A stretch of 64,000 bases of DNA from Prototheca cutis. Taxonomy: Eukaryota > Chlorophyta > Trebouxiophyceae > Chlorellales > Chlorellaceae. A program made the position numbers and the translations under genes. The stretch covers positions 1,098,683-1,162,682 of the forward strand of contig BCIH01000005.1 of NCBI GenBank assembly GCA_002897115.2, in the 5' to 3' direction. Position 1 is the first letter of the stretch. Each line of letters opens with the position of its first letter. Below the pieces are notes generated by a model that was not told where the DNA came from, ran no database searches, and was given only the letters and a program-made list of their open reading frames with translations. Shown here piece by piece: positions 11,115 to 23,194 of this stretch.

Positions 11115-13757
11115 ATGGATATGACCCAGAGTCTGAGCGCGGGCCGCGGCGCCGTGCTCCGCTCCCGCGGTGAATACTGTCGGCTGCCCGGCATGAGCAG
11201 GAGCGGCGTGGGCCGTCGAGGAGGGCGGAGAAGCTATGCCGCGATGGCGCCCAAAGCTGTTCTGGCGGATTTCCCCCCACCTCAGGTGTGCTCCCGACAT
11301 TGCATTGTTATTGTTTGATTTTTTCTCCTTCATTAGCTCGGTTCGCACGTGCGTGCTTTCTGCACGAGGTCGACAAGTCAACTCCATCACCAGGCGGCGA
11401 GCCCATTGCCTCTGTGTTTCAGGCGGCACCCCAGCCCATGAAGGTCTCCAGATCTGCCATCGATGTCACCAAGCCCGGCGACGAGCGGGCGAGGAACGAG
11501 GGCCTTAAGGCCGTCGATGGCCTTGGCAGCATGCCCATCATCTACACGCCGTGGCTTAACAAGGGTGCGTTCCGGGGCCTCATGTGGGCCGCCAGTTTGC
11601 TGGCCCCGGTTTCTGGCATGCCGCACCGCGCTCCTCCCTCCCTGCAGCTGATTATGGGAGGGTGATAGGGTTTTTGGGAGGACCCCCACCTTCCGTGTCC
11701 AGTCGCGTGACCCGTCGCCGTGACGTCATGATGGATGTGGACGGCCCGATCTCAAGTTTCCCCCGGCTTTAGAACGGGACCAGCGTTTTTGTGATGGCAT
11801 GTCGACCCCTTGTGTGTTCCTCACACACCCCTACCCCCACTGGACATCGTTCCTCATTCAAGCCATCCGCAGTCATTCATGGTCACTCATTCCCGTGTTC
11901 GTCCCATTCCAAAACAAAACACAGGTACCAACTTTTCGGAGGCGGAGCGGCGGGAGAAGCGCCTGGACGGCCTGCTCCCTCCCCGGATCGAGTCCCTGGA
12001 CGACCAGGCTGACAGGTGTGTGTTGGTTGTGTGCGGGGTGGCCGCTTCCTTGTACGGGCCTGGTCCGATGAGATGGGCTGGGGGTGGACTGGGCGTGCCT
12101 GCCTTGATGTCGTCCCCGAGGCTGTGCCCAAACACACCGGCAATGCCCCCCCCCCCCCCCCCCCCACCTCGCCACAACAGCCAGGATAACAATGTTAAGC
12201 AGTGAAAGAAACAACAATAACTACAACCCAAAAATGACAATGCACAGGTTGATGCGTCAGCTTCGGAGCGAGGAGCTGACCAACCTGCAGCGCAACAACA
12301 TCATGAAGCAGATCATGGCGACGCACACGACTCTGTTTTACAAGGTGCTGCTTGAGCACATCGAGGAGCTGGCGCCGATCGTGTACACGCCGACGATCGG
12401 CGAGGCGTGTCAGCGCTGGAGCGCGACGTTCCGCGAGCCTCTGGGCATGTACGTCTCTGCGTTCCGGCACCGGGGCCGATTCGACGAGGTCCTGGACAAC
12501 TGGCCCAACCGCAACGTGCAGATCATCGTGGTGACGGACGGCTCGCGCATCCTGGGCCTGGGCGATCTGGGCACCAACGGCATCGGCATCTCCGTCGGCA
12601 AGATTGCGCTGTACGTGGCCGCGGTGGGCTTCCACCCCGAGCACTCGCTGCCCGTCGTCCTGGACACGGGCTGCAACCGGGCCGAGCTGCGTGAGGACTC
12701 GCTGTACCTGGGAGAGCGGCGCGAGCGTCTGACCGGGGACGAGTACTATGAAATCGTCCAAGAATTCTGCGAGGCGGTGCGGCGGCGCTGGCCCAACGCG
12801 CTGCTGCAATTCGAGGACTTTGAGACGAGCAAGGCCTTCAAGATCCTGGACGCGCACCGCGAGGGCCAGCTGTGCTTCAACGACGACATCCAGGGCACGG
12901 GTGCCGTGGTCACCGCGGGCTTTGTCAACGGCATGAAGGCGCAGGGCACCGACCTCCGCGAGGCGCGCGTCGTGTTCTACGGCGCGGGCTCGTCGGCCGT
13001 GGGCGTGGCGCAGAGCATCGTGACCTACATGCGCGCCGCGGCCGGGATTTCCGAGGAAGAAGCAAAGTCCCGGATTTTCATGGTCGACTCGAAGGGACTC
13101 ATCACCAACACGCGGGGCGATGCGCTGCCGGAGCACAAGCAGGCGCTGGCCAGGCGGGACGGCACGCCCGACATGCGCGACCTGGAGGAGATTGTGCGAT
13201 TCGTCAAGCCGCATGCATTGATCGGGCTGTCGGCAGCGGGGCCGGTCTGGACGCGGCCCGTGATCGAGGCGCTGTGCGAAGGCTGCGAGTCGCCCCTGGT
13301 GTTTCCGCTGTCGAATCCGACCTCAAACGCGGAGGTCACGGCGGAGCACGCGTACGAGTGGAGCGGGGGCAAGTGCATTTTCGCCGCAGGGTCTCCTTTC
13401 AGGCCCGTGACGATGGGCGACCAGACCTTCACGCCCGGCCAGGCGAACAATGTGTTTGTGTTCCCGGGCATTGGCTTTGGGGCGGTGATGGCCAAGGCAC
13501 GGACGGTGAACGACGAGATGTTTGTTGCCGCGGCCGCGGGCCTGGCCGATGCCGTCAGTGCCGAGCAACTCTCCCACAAGCAGCTGTACCCGGCGATTTC
13601 CGATCTCCGCGAGGTGTCTCTCGAGGTCGCTGCCGCCGNGGCCAAGGCCGCCTGGGACTCGGGCGTGTCACAGCTCGCCGAGGAGCCCGCCGACTGGCGG
13701 GAGTACATTGCCGACCGCCAGTGGTGGCCTGACGAGTCTGTCAAGGCTGCGTTGTGA
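11115..13757 (+). CDS. NADP-dependent malic enzyme, probably organelle-targeted
   Basis: Four exons, 11115..11285, 11423..11564, 11925..12015 and 12248..13757, join in phase to about 637 residues, normal for the family. Malic enzyme decarboxylates malate to pyruvate and CO2, reducing NAD(P). Diagnostic stretches are LDGLLPP, PIVYTPTIGEACQ, the cofactor-loop GLGDLGTNGIGISVGK, the metal-binding FNDDIQGTGAVV and a second Rossmann motif GAGSSAVGVAQ. The N-terminus is Arg/Ser-rich (SGVGRRGGRRSYAAM) and looks like a plastid or mitochondrial transit peptide. NADP rather than NAD preference is likely from the plant/algal context but is not proven by sequence here. One ambiguous base near 13639 leaves one residue unread. 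A long antisense frame over exon 4 is a shadow. Confidence 0.92.
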
Positions 13758-14531
13758 GCGTGGCTGTGCCCTGGATCGATCGATTGATGTCCATCCACAA
13801 CCCCACAGCAAACGCCGCAACTGCCGAGGCTCGGCGCGGACACAGCACTGCAGCCCTGTATTTCTTGCTTTCCTTTGCATCGTGGCGGGAGGGACAATGT
13901 GCATGCGCGCCACTGCGACGACGACGCCATGGCTGTGACAGGCCAAGTCTTGCTCCCAGTCTTACTGGACCCGGGCCCGTGGACGTGCCGCACCGGCCCC
14001 CGGTCCCGTCCCCCCCACCCCACTTCCAAAACAGATCCTGGACCGCGGCGACTCTCCGCACAATGGAGGCCCGCTCCGCAACCCAAATTGCTTCTTGGCT
14101 AGATTCGACTGCTACCAGAGAGCGTCGTGTGTTGAGTGCCTGAATGTCACTATATCGCCGGAGGGGTGTGCTCATTTAGCAGGCAAACCCCTTTCCGCTT
14201 TCTCGCTTGGCGCCCCCCTGCAACTCTGTACTTGAAATCCATTCGGCGCGCTGCATGTCGGGGACATCTTGTCCTTTGTTACGCTGAGACCCAATATAGT
14301 TGAGAGGATCAGGAGCATGATCGAGGTGTGGGTGTGGGCAGACATGACATCAGTGCAGAAGTGTCGCGGATGTGAAGAACTACCCTGAAAATTCAAATCG
14401 ACGGGTCCCGACATGTTGGTCGGGTCGGGTCGGGTCGTGGATAATTTCGGACAGGGCCTTCCCATGCCTGTGCCACACCCTGCAATCATGCATGCAATGT
14501 GGATGGTGCAGTAGGCCCTCGCAAACCAAGC
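13758..14531. other. Intergenic region with short GGGTC repeat
   Basis: Lies between two plus-strand genes. It contains a short GGTCG/GGGTC tandem run around 14418-14437. Otherwise nothing was recognised; it should include the malic enzyme 3' UTR and DCC1 promoter. Confidence 0.4.
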
Positions 14532-16804
14532 ATGGCAAGCAGCCTGGGCTTGTTCCCGGGGCGGCCCCGGACGCTGCAGCACGGCGATGCCGTACGCAAA
14601 GACCTGGTCCTGCTCGAAGTGGACGACGCGGTCCTGGGCGAGCTGCTGAGCCAAGGGTATTGTTTTGGGTTTAGGAATCGATCGTCGACAATGTGCATGA
14701 GATGCTGACGAGCTGTAGTGGCAGTCATGGTGGGGGATCCACTGGCTTTGGCCGCATCCAGCCCCTAGCCTAGGGGCCCCAGGTGCCTGGGCAACCCCGC
14801 ACTGTTCATGGGCAGGACAAGGCACCACCTCGTGGTGGCCAGGGAATGCGAAGAGGATGTCATGCGTCAAAGGCAACCCTATGCCCATCTCTCCTTACAT
14901 CAACACAGACTGTCCATCAAGGGCCATGACAGTTCGGATGCGGTCCTGTGCACTGCGTCTGGGACGTACCAACTCAAGACGGTCGGCACCACCAACACCA
15001 TCTTTCTAGCACACGACGCCAGCTCCCAGGTTGGATCATGCATTGCCTGCAGGGTGGTGCTTCCGGGTAGTGAAGTTGGGAAGCTGTGTTATGCTGACTT
15101 CTTCCCAGTCGTGGCAGCATCACCATCGCGAGGGGGGCCCCTTCACCCTCTTACACAGGTAGCATTGACGGAGCTGGAGCCAAACACAAAGTGCCCACTC
15201 ACGCCGCCAAACGCCGTCCATGGCTTGGCTACGCAACAGGAAAAGGCATGGATGTCTGTTGTCGCTATTTGTATGTAGGGGACGGGGGGTGGGGCATGCT
15301 TTCTTTCTTTCTTCCAAAGCCACACAAACCAAAATCAGCCAACCCACTGGGCCCCAACCTCTCCGCACAACAGAATGCCGCAGCCAAGCAGCAGGATCCC
15401 GTGAGAATCCTGGCTTCGGCAGCTACCCATGTGGAGCTGGCGCGCACGGCACCTAGAGGCTACCAACTGGATGCCCTGCTGCAGGTGGAAGGAGGGGCTC
15501 CATGTTGACCGAACTGGGACGGTTCCCGAGCTTCTTTTTACAGTGTCGGGAGAGTGCATTGAATATCTGTGGCTTTTGGATGGGATGGAGGGGTGGAGTG
15601 CGCACGGTGAAAGCAGCAGCTCGCCTGGTTCAGCATCAAATCCGCTCGTACTCCATACTGGCAGTGAGCTGCTTCAAGCAAGGCGAACCCCCTGTTCCGG
15701 CTTTGCACTGCAGGAGTGTGTGTATCGTGGCCCCGAAGAGGGCACCGCGATGGCATCAGCAGCGCTCGGCGATGCCATGGACTGTGACCAGCCGCCGCAC
15801 TCCTCGACGGGAAATACCGGCGACCAAGCTCAGGGTGGCTACACGTTTGAGCAGCTGCTGTCACGAGTGCAGATGAGCTCCGATGAACTGACGGCCGCGT
15901 TGCAGCAGCGACGCGCACTGCGCCTGGGCAACCGCTGGCTGTCGGTGTGCCCCGACTACCAGGACACGCTGCTGCAGCTGCTGCTCCTGAGCTTTGTGGA
16001 GCAGGGCTGGGAGGCCCGGCGCACGGTCGAGGCAACAGCAGCAGTGGCGGCGCTGAGACAAAGTGGGGTGGAGGAGGCACTGGCGTGGCACTGCCTCCAC
16101 TGCTTCTGCCGATCTGTCGATGGAGGTGATGGTGACGACAAGGAGCAGGCTGTCCCGGAAGCTGGACTCCCCGGTTCCACACCACCGTCGTCATCCGACG
16201 CAGGCACCTTGCCGGGGCCCTGGGTTCTGGACGCGATGGCAGTGGCACGAGCGCAGGCAGTGAAGCTGCTGCCCGCCCGCCAAGGGTCCTGGCCGCTGGC
16301 AGAGTTTCGTGCCCAACTGGCCCGGGCGATGCCAGAGGGCATGGCCGTGCCACCGGGGGCGCTGCGGGGTCTTGCGCTCGTCGACGCCGCGCGGGGTGAG
16401 GTGCACAGCTTCCCCCTGGCTTCCTTGCCGCACGCTCCGGCCGAACGCTTTGCCGCGCTGTTTGCACGCCGCCCCAGGCACGTCGGTTGATCGAAATTAA
16501 AGGGGAGGATGTGTGATGTTGGCTGGTTGTTCATTGCTGGAAGCTGGTGAGAACCTATGGTATGAAATGCGTGCATGTGCATCTGGTACCTGGAGCCTGG
16601 TCTGCCAGGGAGGAAAAATGAACCAGCCCCACCCACCCAAACAATCAAGCAAACAAACAAAATCGCAGGTGGACACTAGAAGAACTGGAGCCGTACCTGG
16701 AAAACCTGGCCGATCCGGGACAAAGCATGGAGGGCCTGCTGCTAAAGTATTGCCGTGCCATACAGCCGAGTCCCGGCGCCACCCCTGTTTACTGCGCTCG
16801 CTGA
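14532..16804 (+). CDS. DSCC1: Sister chromatid cohesion protein DCC1 (Ctf18-RFC subunit)
   Basis: Five exons: 14532..14656, 14909..15029, 15374..15484, 15714..16477 and 16669..16804, about 418 residues, close to the family length. DCC1 binds Ctf18 and Ctf8 in the alternative clamp loader that acts on PCNA during replication and cohesion. Recognisable stretches are DLVLLEVDDAVLGELLSQG followed by AVLCTASGTYQLKTV (N-terminal fold), the central helical region, and in the C-terminal winged-helix part MPEGMAVPPGALRGLALVD then WTLEELEPYLENL and LLKYCRA. Intron 4 only closes in phase with a GC donor (AG/GCACGT at 16478) and AG acceptor. The start is the first ATG in frame with the LLLE motif; no upstream coding exon was seen. 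Confidence 0.85.
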
Positions 16805-17202
16805 CGTATAGCGGGCGGGCTTTGTTGTTCATATGCTTGCTTGTTTGTCGTCCTGCTTCCCACCCTCCGCGGCACTCTGTTCAACTCAATCAAGGCATCC
16901 AACTCTGCTACACACAAGCAAGCAGACAGACAGACATTGCTGGGATCTGGCGTCATGGGCATCCGAACGAAATGAGCTTTGTCACGAGCAATTGTCAAGC
17001 ACTTGCTGTCTTTGGGTTTCTCGTCTTCTATGCATGCATGCATGCATGCAAGTGTATGAGGGGGTGGTGGTCCAGCTGGTGGCGACAGCCAGCCTCCGTC
17101 AAGAATGCACCAAACCAGGCTATGATGGCAGCTCCTCTGGCCTAAGAATAGAATGAAGCCGGCAGCCCAACATGCCATGCACCCCCCTACCCCTCGACCA
17201 CC
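16805..17202. other. Convergent intergenic region with TGCA repeat
   Basis: Between convergent 3' ends of DCC1 and the glycosyltransferase. It contains a short (ATGC)n run near 17030-17050. No gene recognised. Confidence 0.4.
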
Positions 17203-18864
17203 CTAAAAAGGGTAAGGTGGCGATGCAAAGGTTGCAAACTGCATGCCGCGGTCCACACCGTCATAGCACTCGGACGTGGTGTAGTTGTTCACGTAATACA
17301 AGTAATCAATCGTCTTTTGGTTGCCCATGCCTGTATGGGGGTGGTGGAGGAGGGGAATACGGGCGGGGGGCCGTTTGCTTGTGATCACCGCTGTTCTCAC
17401 AGTCACTGACATTCAGATGGACTCTGCACCAGCAGGTCAAGCGCCCCCGCAGTCCATGCCCCCCCCCCCCCCCTCCCCCCCCACACACACAAAAAAAGCC
17501 AAAATTCCTCTCACCGCTGCCGCGCTTGATCTTTGCTGCAAATTCCTGCTCGGACTTGACGGCATAGTGATAGAGTGCTAGCCGCTCTGAAGCTTGTTCT
17601 TGCGACTTGGGCCCCTGAACGGCCTCACGTCGCGTGCTGACGGCGAAGTGGGGCGGCTCGTACCGAAAGTGGTGTGGGTCAGTGGTCACACCCGCAGTTC
17701 GTGCGGGCTGGACGATGCTCTTGATGTGCAGGTTCTCCGAGTGGCCCTGCGGCGCACAGGCCCAGTAACTGGACAGCGTGTTTGTCTTGGGCTTGGTCTT
17801 GACCCCGGACCCCCCAAACACCACCCAGTTGACTGCCAGGCCGCCATACGGCTCATAGTCCCGCAGCAGTGTCGGCAGGTCTGCAGTGCCGTCTCGTATG
17901 ACCAGGAACTCGTCCAGATCAATAGCCGCCATCCAAACCTCCGCCCTGGGAGTTGTTAAGGTTGTGCTGGGCTGTCTTTTGTAGGTGTCATGTTTGTAGG
18001 TGAGCGACGTGTTGTGGATTCTATCTTGTCTCTTGTTCTGGGGGTTGTGGGTTCAAGTCCGGGCTCCAGCACAAGGCACCTGGCCCCCCCCAAAGAACCA
18101 GTACCAACCCTTATTCCAATCAAAAAGACACACCTGCTGCGAGCCTTTGCAAGGCANATCTCGTACGCTGCGAGCTGTGGGCCATGCGTTCCCGGCGTAG
18201 GGACCAGGGATGCGTTGTATGTGAAATCCACGACTCCCGCGCCGATGTAGTCGGCCACCTCGCTGGCCATGCTACTAGCCGACCCTGTGTCCACCAGGTA
18301 GAATCGGTCCACGCCAATGGCCCGGTGGTACGCCAGCCATTCCCGTACATCCGCATGCTGGTCCTTCACGGCCGCGCACACCGTGACATAGGCCGGCCGG
18401 GCCGCGGGGGCCGTTGTCTCAGTGACTGCCGCCTGTTGCTGCTGCTGCTGCTGGATGCTGCTTGCACCTGTGGAAGCCATCGCCCCTGCTGTTTTGCCGG
18501 CCGCGGTGGGCGTAGTCCCTGCTGCTGCTGTTGCTGCTCCACCAGCTTGGGCCTGGGCCCCAGACTGCCCAGCCGCGTCGCCTGCAGCAGCCTGGGAAAC
18601 GGCCTGGGACACGGCCTGGACCTGCTCCTGAGACACCGTGGAGACGCCGGCGGCGTCCTTTGCCCCGTCGGCGGCCAGTCCAGCCGCGCCCGTCGTTGCT
18701 CCGGCCTGCCGCAACCGCCGCCCGAAGGAGAGGCCTGGCGAGCCTGGATCTGGCATGATACGGTCGGACGGCTCATTCCTTAAACGAAATGAAACCCCCA
18801 TGACCAGTTGGCACTGACATACCAAGGCCAGAGCCACAAGGGCGGCACAGGCAAGGGGTGTCAT
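17203..18864 (-). CDS. Glycosyltransferase family 92 (DUF23)-type protein, secretory pathway
   Basis: Three exons join in phase: 18134..18864, 17515..17945 and 17203..17330 (about 429 residues). The protein begins with a hydrophobic signal peptide or signal anchor (LACAALVALALVCQCQLVMG), then a low-complexity Ala/Gln/Gly spacer with a seven-Gln run. The catalytic-like region starts at YVTVCAAVKDQHADVREWLA and has the pattern YHRAIGVDRFYLVDTGS, followed by the metal-binding DLDEF motif at the start of exon 2. This order is typical of GT92/DUF23 enzymes, some of which make galactan in plant cell walls. The donor sugar and acceptor here are unknown. One ambiguous base lies near 18157. Residues after FRYEPPHF are less conserved. 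An in-frame GTG upstream was not used as the start. Confidence 0.75.
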
Positions 18865-19628
18865 GGGCCGAACCCTGTTCACGCCCCCTGCCCGCACAAC
18901 CCAGCGCGCTCCCGACTGGAAACCAAGCTTTGCTCGGGATCTACTGTAAGATCATGATAATGACATACAGATACGGGCAATTTCCACAGTCTCACGGTCC
19001 CGGATCTATGGCACTGGCGTGGGCGAATGAATTGTTTGGGGGTGGAAACCCAGGGGCGGGACGGCCCTGGGGGACCAGGACAGAGTGTGCAAGATCTCCA
19101 GATCCCTCCACGAGACTGCACCCGGCTGGCCAGCCAAAGATCTCAGACAAACCGCTCCGGAAGCCCGCAGAAATAGACATGCTATCACCAGCAAATATTT
19201 ATCCGTTGTGATACATGACATGACTAGGACGCCCCTTGTTCTTCTGGCAGGAGAATGCAGGTCGGAGCAGGCCCTTTGCCCAGGGTGTCACCAGGGTTTG
19301 CACCTCGACCGCCGCCTCCAATGTTCATAGCTCGACAGGCAGTTGTCTGCTCAGGCCCCCACACACATGCCTCAGAACAGTGTCCAATGCTGAACAAGTG
19401 CATGGAAGAGGTGATGAGGAGTTGTCACGTACAATGGACGACGCCGATGCAGGAGGCCGATCTCCTTTCTTCGGGCCTATCCGAGGACAATGTGAGGAGC
19501 TGGAACCTGCACCAGTAGCTGCACTGTACACAACAATAATGCGCGCCAGATGTACAAAACATGAATTCCATCGCGTTATAATGTACATGTATCTTGTTGG
19601 AAATCCACCGAGGGATACAGGGTTCACG
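18865..19628. promoter_or_regulatory. Divergent intergenic region (GT92 / CotH-like 1)
   Basis: 764 bp between divergently transcribed secretory-pathway genes. No specific motif was recognised. Confidence 0.35.
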
Positions 19629-21189
19629 ATGCGTATCCCGATCTTGATCTGCCTTTTGGGCCTGGTCGTGAGCACGGCCCATGCCCGTACCCACCGCGAC
19701 CTGCTGCACCTGTCCCCCGCAAGTGAGGCTGGTCATGCGACCAGCGCTTGTTGCAAGGAATTGGAAGCCATCGGGTTCTCCAGCAACCTCCCCGTGGTGG
19801 TCATGGACACGGGCGGCAAGGCTATCGACGAGAAGTATGTGGACGTGCCGGGGACCCTGTGCACGTGCAACTCGGGTCACGACTTTAAGGACTTCAACGG
19901 CAGCGTCGTGGCCAGTGTGCACGGATCCAGCAGCGCCAAATTCGACAAGAAGTATGCCGTGATGATGGGAGGAGGAATGGGGTGGAGATTAGCAAGTGCT
20001 TGTGGGCTGGAACTTGGAGTCGACAAGTTCAAGAGGGACCATGATTGGCCCCGACGACTGCACCTGCCACACAATGCATCGGATGTGCAAATGGGGTTTG
20101 AACAACCAGACACCAGTAATGTCTCCACTGGCTATCCCCACTGATTACCAAGCTGCATCCTAAGAAGAACAACCGGCCAGTGCATCCGCCCCAGCACTTG
20201 CGGCAATCCCCCGCCCCACACACAGGTCGTTCACGGTGAGGCTGCAGCATGCCAATGGCACCAGCGAGAGCTCGAAGTTCCTGGGCATGCCCAAGGGCTC
20301 AGAATGGGTGCTCTACGGTGGCGACCAAGTGGACCTGACCGACGGCATGAGGGATTATGTAACCTACAACCTGGGCCGGGCCATGGGCGATTACGCCACC
20401 AGGTAAAGACCCCACTGCCATGTGGTAGGAATAGCAGAAAAGGCATGGGAGCCAATGACTGCATGGCAGTGCTGCTGCTTTGACATTTGGTAGTGATGAA
20501 GATCACAAGAAAATACCCATATCACCACCATGGCCGCCCGCCCCAGGACGGTGTGGATTGAAGTGTTCCTGGTGACCGACGGCAAGCCCCTGGCGCTCTC
20601 CGACTACCACGGCATCTACATCGGCGAAGAGCACGTCGACCGGGTAGGTGATCTTTCTTTCTTTTCTTGATTTGGGTTGCCCCAGTGCCAGTGGCAGTGT
20701 GACATGCCCTCTCCGGAGCAAAGCTTTCTTGCGCACTGAGGGGAAGAAGCAGTATTGAATCTGGTTCCGCATTTGCTCCATCACTGCTGTGCTACTTCTG
20801 CACAGCCGGTCGGCCTAACCTCCGCCACCCCGGCCTCCCTTTCTACCTTGCCAGGGCAAGGACCGGGTAGACATTGCAAAGTGGACCATGGAAAACCCCT
20901 CGGGCGGATACATCTTTGAATTTGCCCACAGCGACTACAATGCCAGCACCAACCTTGTGACCCCGGGCAACATGCCAGGCGACGATTATCCCTTGGTCAT
21001 TACGTAAGTGTGCCATGGCTGTGTGTGTGTGTGTGTGTGTGTGTGAAGATGGGGTTTGACATGATGCAGCATCTCCTCCCGAGCAGACAGACAGGGATTT
21101 GTTAAACTGTTTCCTAAAGGGCATGGCCCGTGCCCGTCACACATTCGTGTCTCCCTACCCTCAGCATCAAGCAGCTACCCTTCACCCTG

Positions 21190-21223
<34 letters not shown>

Positions 21224-22809
21224 NNNNNNNNNNNNNNNNNNNNNNNNNNNNNNNNNNNNNNNNNNNNNNNNNNNNNNNNNNNNNNNNNNNNNNNNNNNNN
21301 NNNNNNNNNNNNNNNNNNNNNNNCCCCCCCCCCCCCCCCCCCAAACACACACACACACACACGCACTGCAGATACCCAGGTAGCAAGAACAAGACGGAGG
21401 CAGACTATGCCGCGCAGTGGCTGCTGGACTACATGACGGAGTTTTACAAGGCCATCACGGCCGACGATTACCTCACCGCCTCGCCCGGCTACATGCAGTA
21501 CGTCAACATGTCGTCCTTTGTCGACTTCTTCCTCGTTACCGAGCTGACCAAGAATCCCGACGGCTACAGGTGTGGATTAGTCGTGGGGCTTGAAGCGGAC
21601 CGGGTGGGCGGGTGGGTGCTTGCTCCACGTCCGATAGTACCGCGCACTGCGTTGGCGCCCACACTTGATGACTGCATGCATCGTGACTGTGTGCATGGCT
21701 CCCCTTTCATCAAAACACCTCCTCAAACGAAAATACACACTACAAAAAGCCAAATGCATGTAAACAACGAACGAAACCACAGGGACTCTATCTGGATGCA
21801 CAAGGACAGGGACGCGCCCTTCTCCATGGGTCCAATCTGGGACTTTAACGAGGCCTATGGCGAGTGCTGCGGCTTCCCGATCAACGGCTACAACCAGAGC
21901 GGGCAGAGCGGGCCCGGCGTGGCCGGGGGCAGCGCCATCTCGCCCAATGGCTGGCGCTTCCTCATCTGCGAGGACCCCACCCGATGCAGCGCCGAGCCCG
22001 ACGACGGCGTCAGCCTCTGGTTCCGGCGCATGTGGAACGACACGCGGTTCAGCACCGCGGCGGCCGCGCGCTGGGAGGAGCTGCGGGCTGGACCCTGGGC
22101 TGACGACGCCATCCAAAACCTCATCACCACCACCGAGGCCTACGTGCGTCTGGTGTTCTGTGGGCCCGAGCATCTATTTGATGGAATTCATGGCGGTTGA
22201 CTGGGGGTGGATGCTCTAATATGACAGAGTTTGCTGGGGGTTGGAGGGTTATGCTGCTAGAGCTGTTTTTCCTTTTCCGGCCGTATGAATAATACTATGA
22301 TTCTGGAATGCACAGCATACTCGAATCCTTAGAAACGGAACCCTCAACCCACTGGTGCAGATCCACCCTGCCGTCACTCGTGACTACAAGGTGTACAGCT
22401 CTGTGCTGTGGAAGCCCTGGTATGCCAACACGGATGTGCAGTTCATCACCGGTACGTAGATGGGGGTTGGAGTGTACAAGGTGTGTGTATTTTTGTGTGC
22501 GTTGGGGGGCCCGCCCTTTTGCTTGGGACAACATCCGCAGCATTGCGTCTCCAGACTTGCAATTCCCAANCATCCACCCGTGCCTTATCATCTTCTCAAT
22601 CATCTTCTCAATCGCCAATGCCGGCAGAGGTGCACAACTTTGCTGCTTGGCTCGCGGAGCGAACAGCCTGGCTGGACCAGGAGTTTGCCCTGGTCAAGGC
22701 GGGCAACTACGTGTACCCCATCTCCAACATGGAGCCGGTTCCGGAGAAGGTGGGGCCCGTAGGGGGCGCCCCCGTGCCGGCCGCCGTCGCCGCGGCGTCC
22801 GCTCCCTGA
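19629..22809 (+). CDS. Secreted CotH kinase-family protein, copy 1
   Basis: Eight exons: 19629..19951, 20226..20402, 20547..20643, 20855..21003, 21372..21569, 21783..22143, 22316..22451 and 22628..22809, joining in phase to about 540 residues. A signal peptide (PILICLLGLVVSTAHA) opens the protein. The body matches the CotH family: FLGMPKGSEWVLYGG, then GIYIGEEHV, NPDGYR, and the strongly conserved GPIWDFNEAYG, where the Asp corresponds to the putative metal-binding residue. CotH proteins are atypical kinases of spore coats in bacteria and adhesins in mucoralean fungi; their algal role is unknown. Several N-glycosylation sequons (for example NGT, NMS) fit a secreted protein. Intron 4 contains a poly-C run broken by a 100-N gap. 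It is paralogous to the next gene. Confidence 0.8.
21190..21342. other. Assembly gap inside an intronic poly-C run
   Basis: A run of about 33 C, then 100 Ns (21224-21323), then about 19 more C. The gap falls wholly inside intron 4 of the first CotH gene, so no coding sequence is lost. The round gap size suggests an unknown true length. Confidence 0.95.
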
Positions 22810-23194
22810 ACCATTGGATCGGGGGGCCCAGCCTAGGAAGGGAGGCCGGAACCTTCTTACCCGGGGGAGCCTATCTCGGGTGCACGGATGACAGCAACCA
22901 GAAATCGTTATCTCAGTATTCCTCCATTGACGTACCCAAATTTCAACATTGCCACGTTGTAATGCCTGTCTGGCTCGGTGTCGGTCAGAACCACGGTGAT
23001 CGCCAAGGCTTTTCCATGTGGGCCGGACTGGGGCTGCTTTTGGCCTGTCCTAGACAGGACGTCGCCTTCCCGTCGCCAAGAAGTTCCTCATTTTGGGTAT
23101 CCGTTGACGCATTCCATATACATGTAATGTGTTGATAGAAACCTGAGACCATTTTCATTGTCGAAGCGGGCGCATTGCGACCGGTTTGGGAGAC
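22810..23194. promoter_or_regulatory. Spacer between tandem CotH-like genes
   Basis: 385 bp, holding the 3' end of copy 1 and promoter of copy 2. No motif recognised. Confidence 0.3.

Noticed and set aside
12195..13214. 339-codon open frame antisense to malic enzyme
   Set aside because: It mirrors a conserved coding exon in GC-rich DNA and has no domain or splice support of its own.
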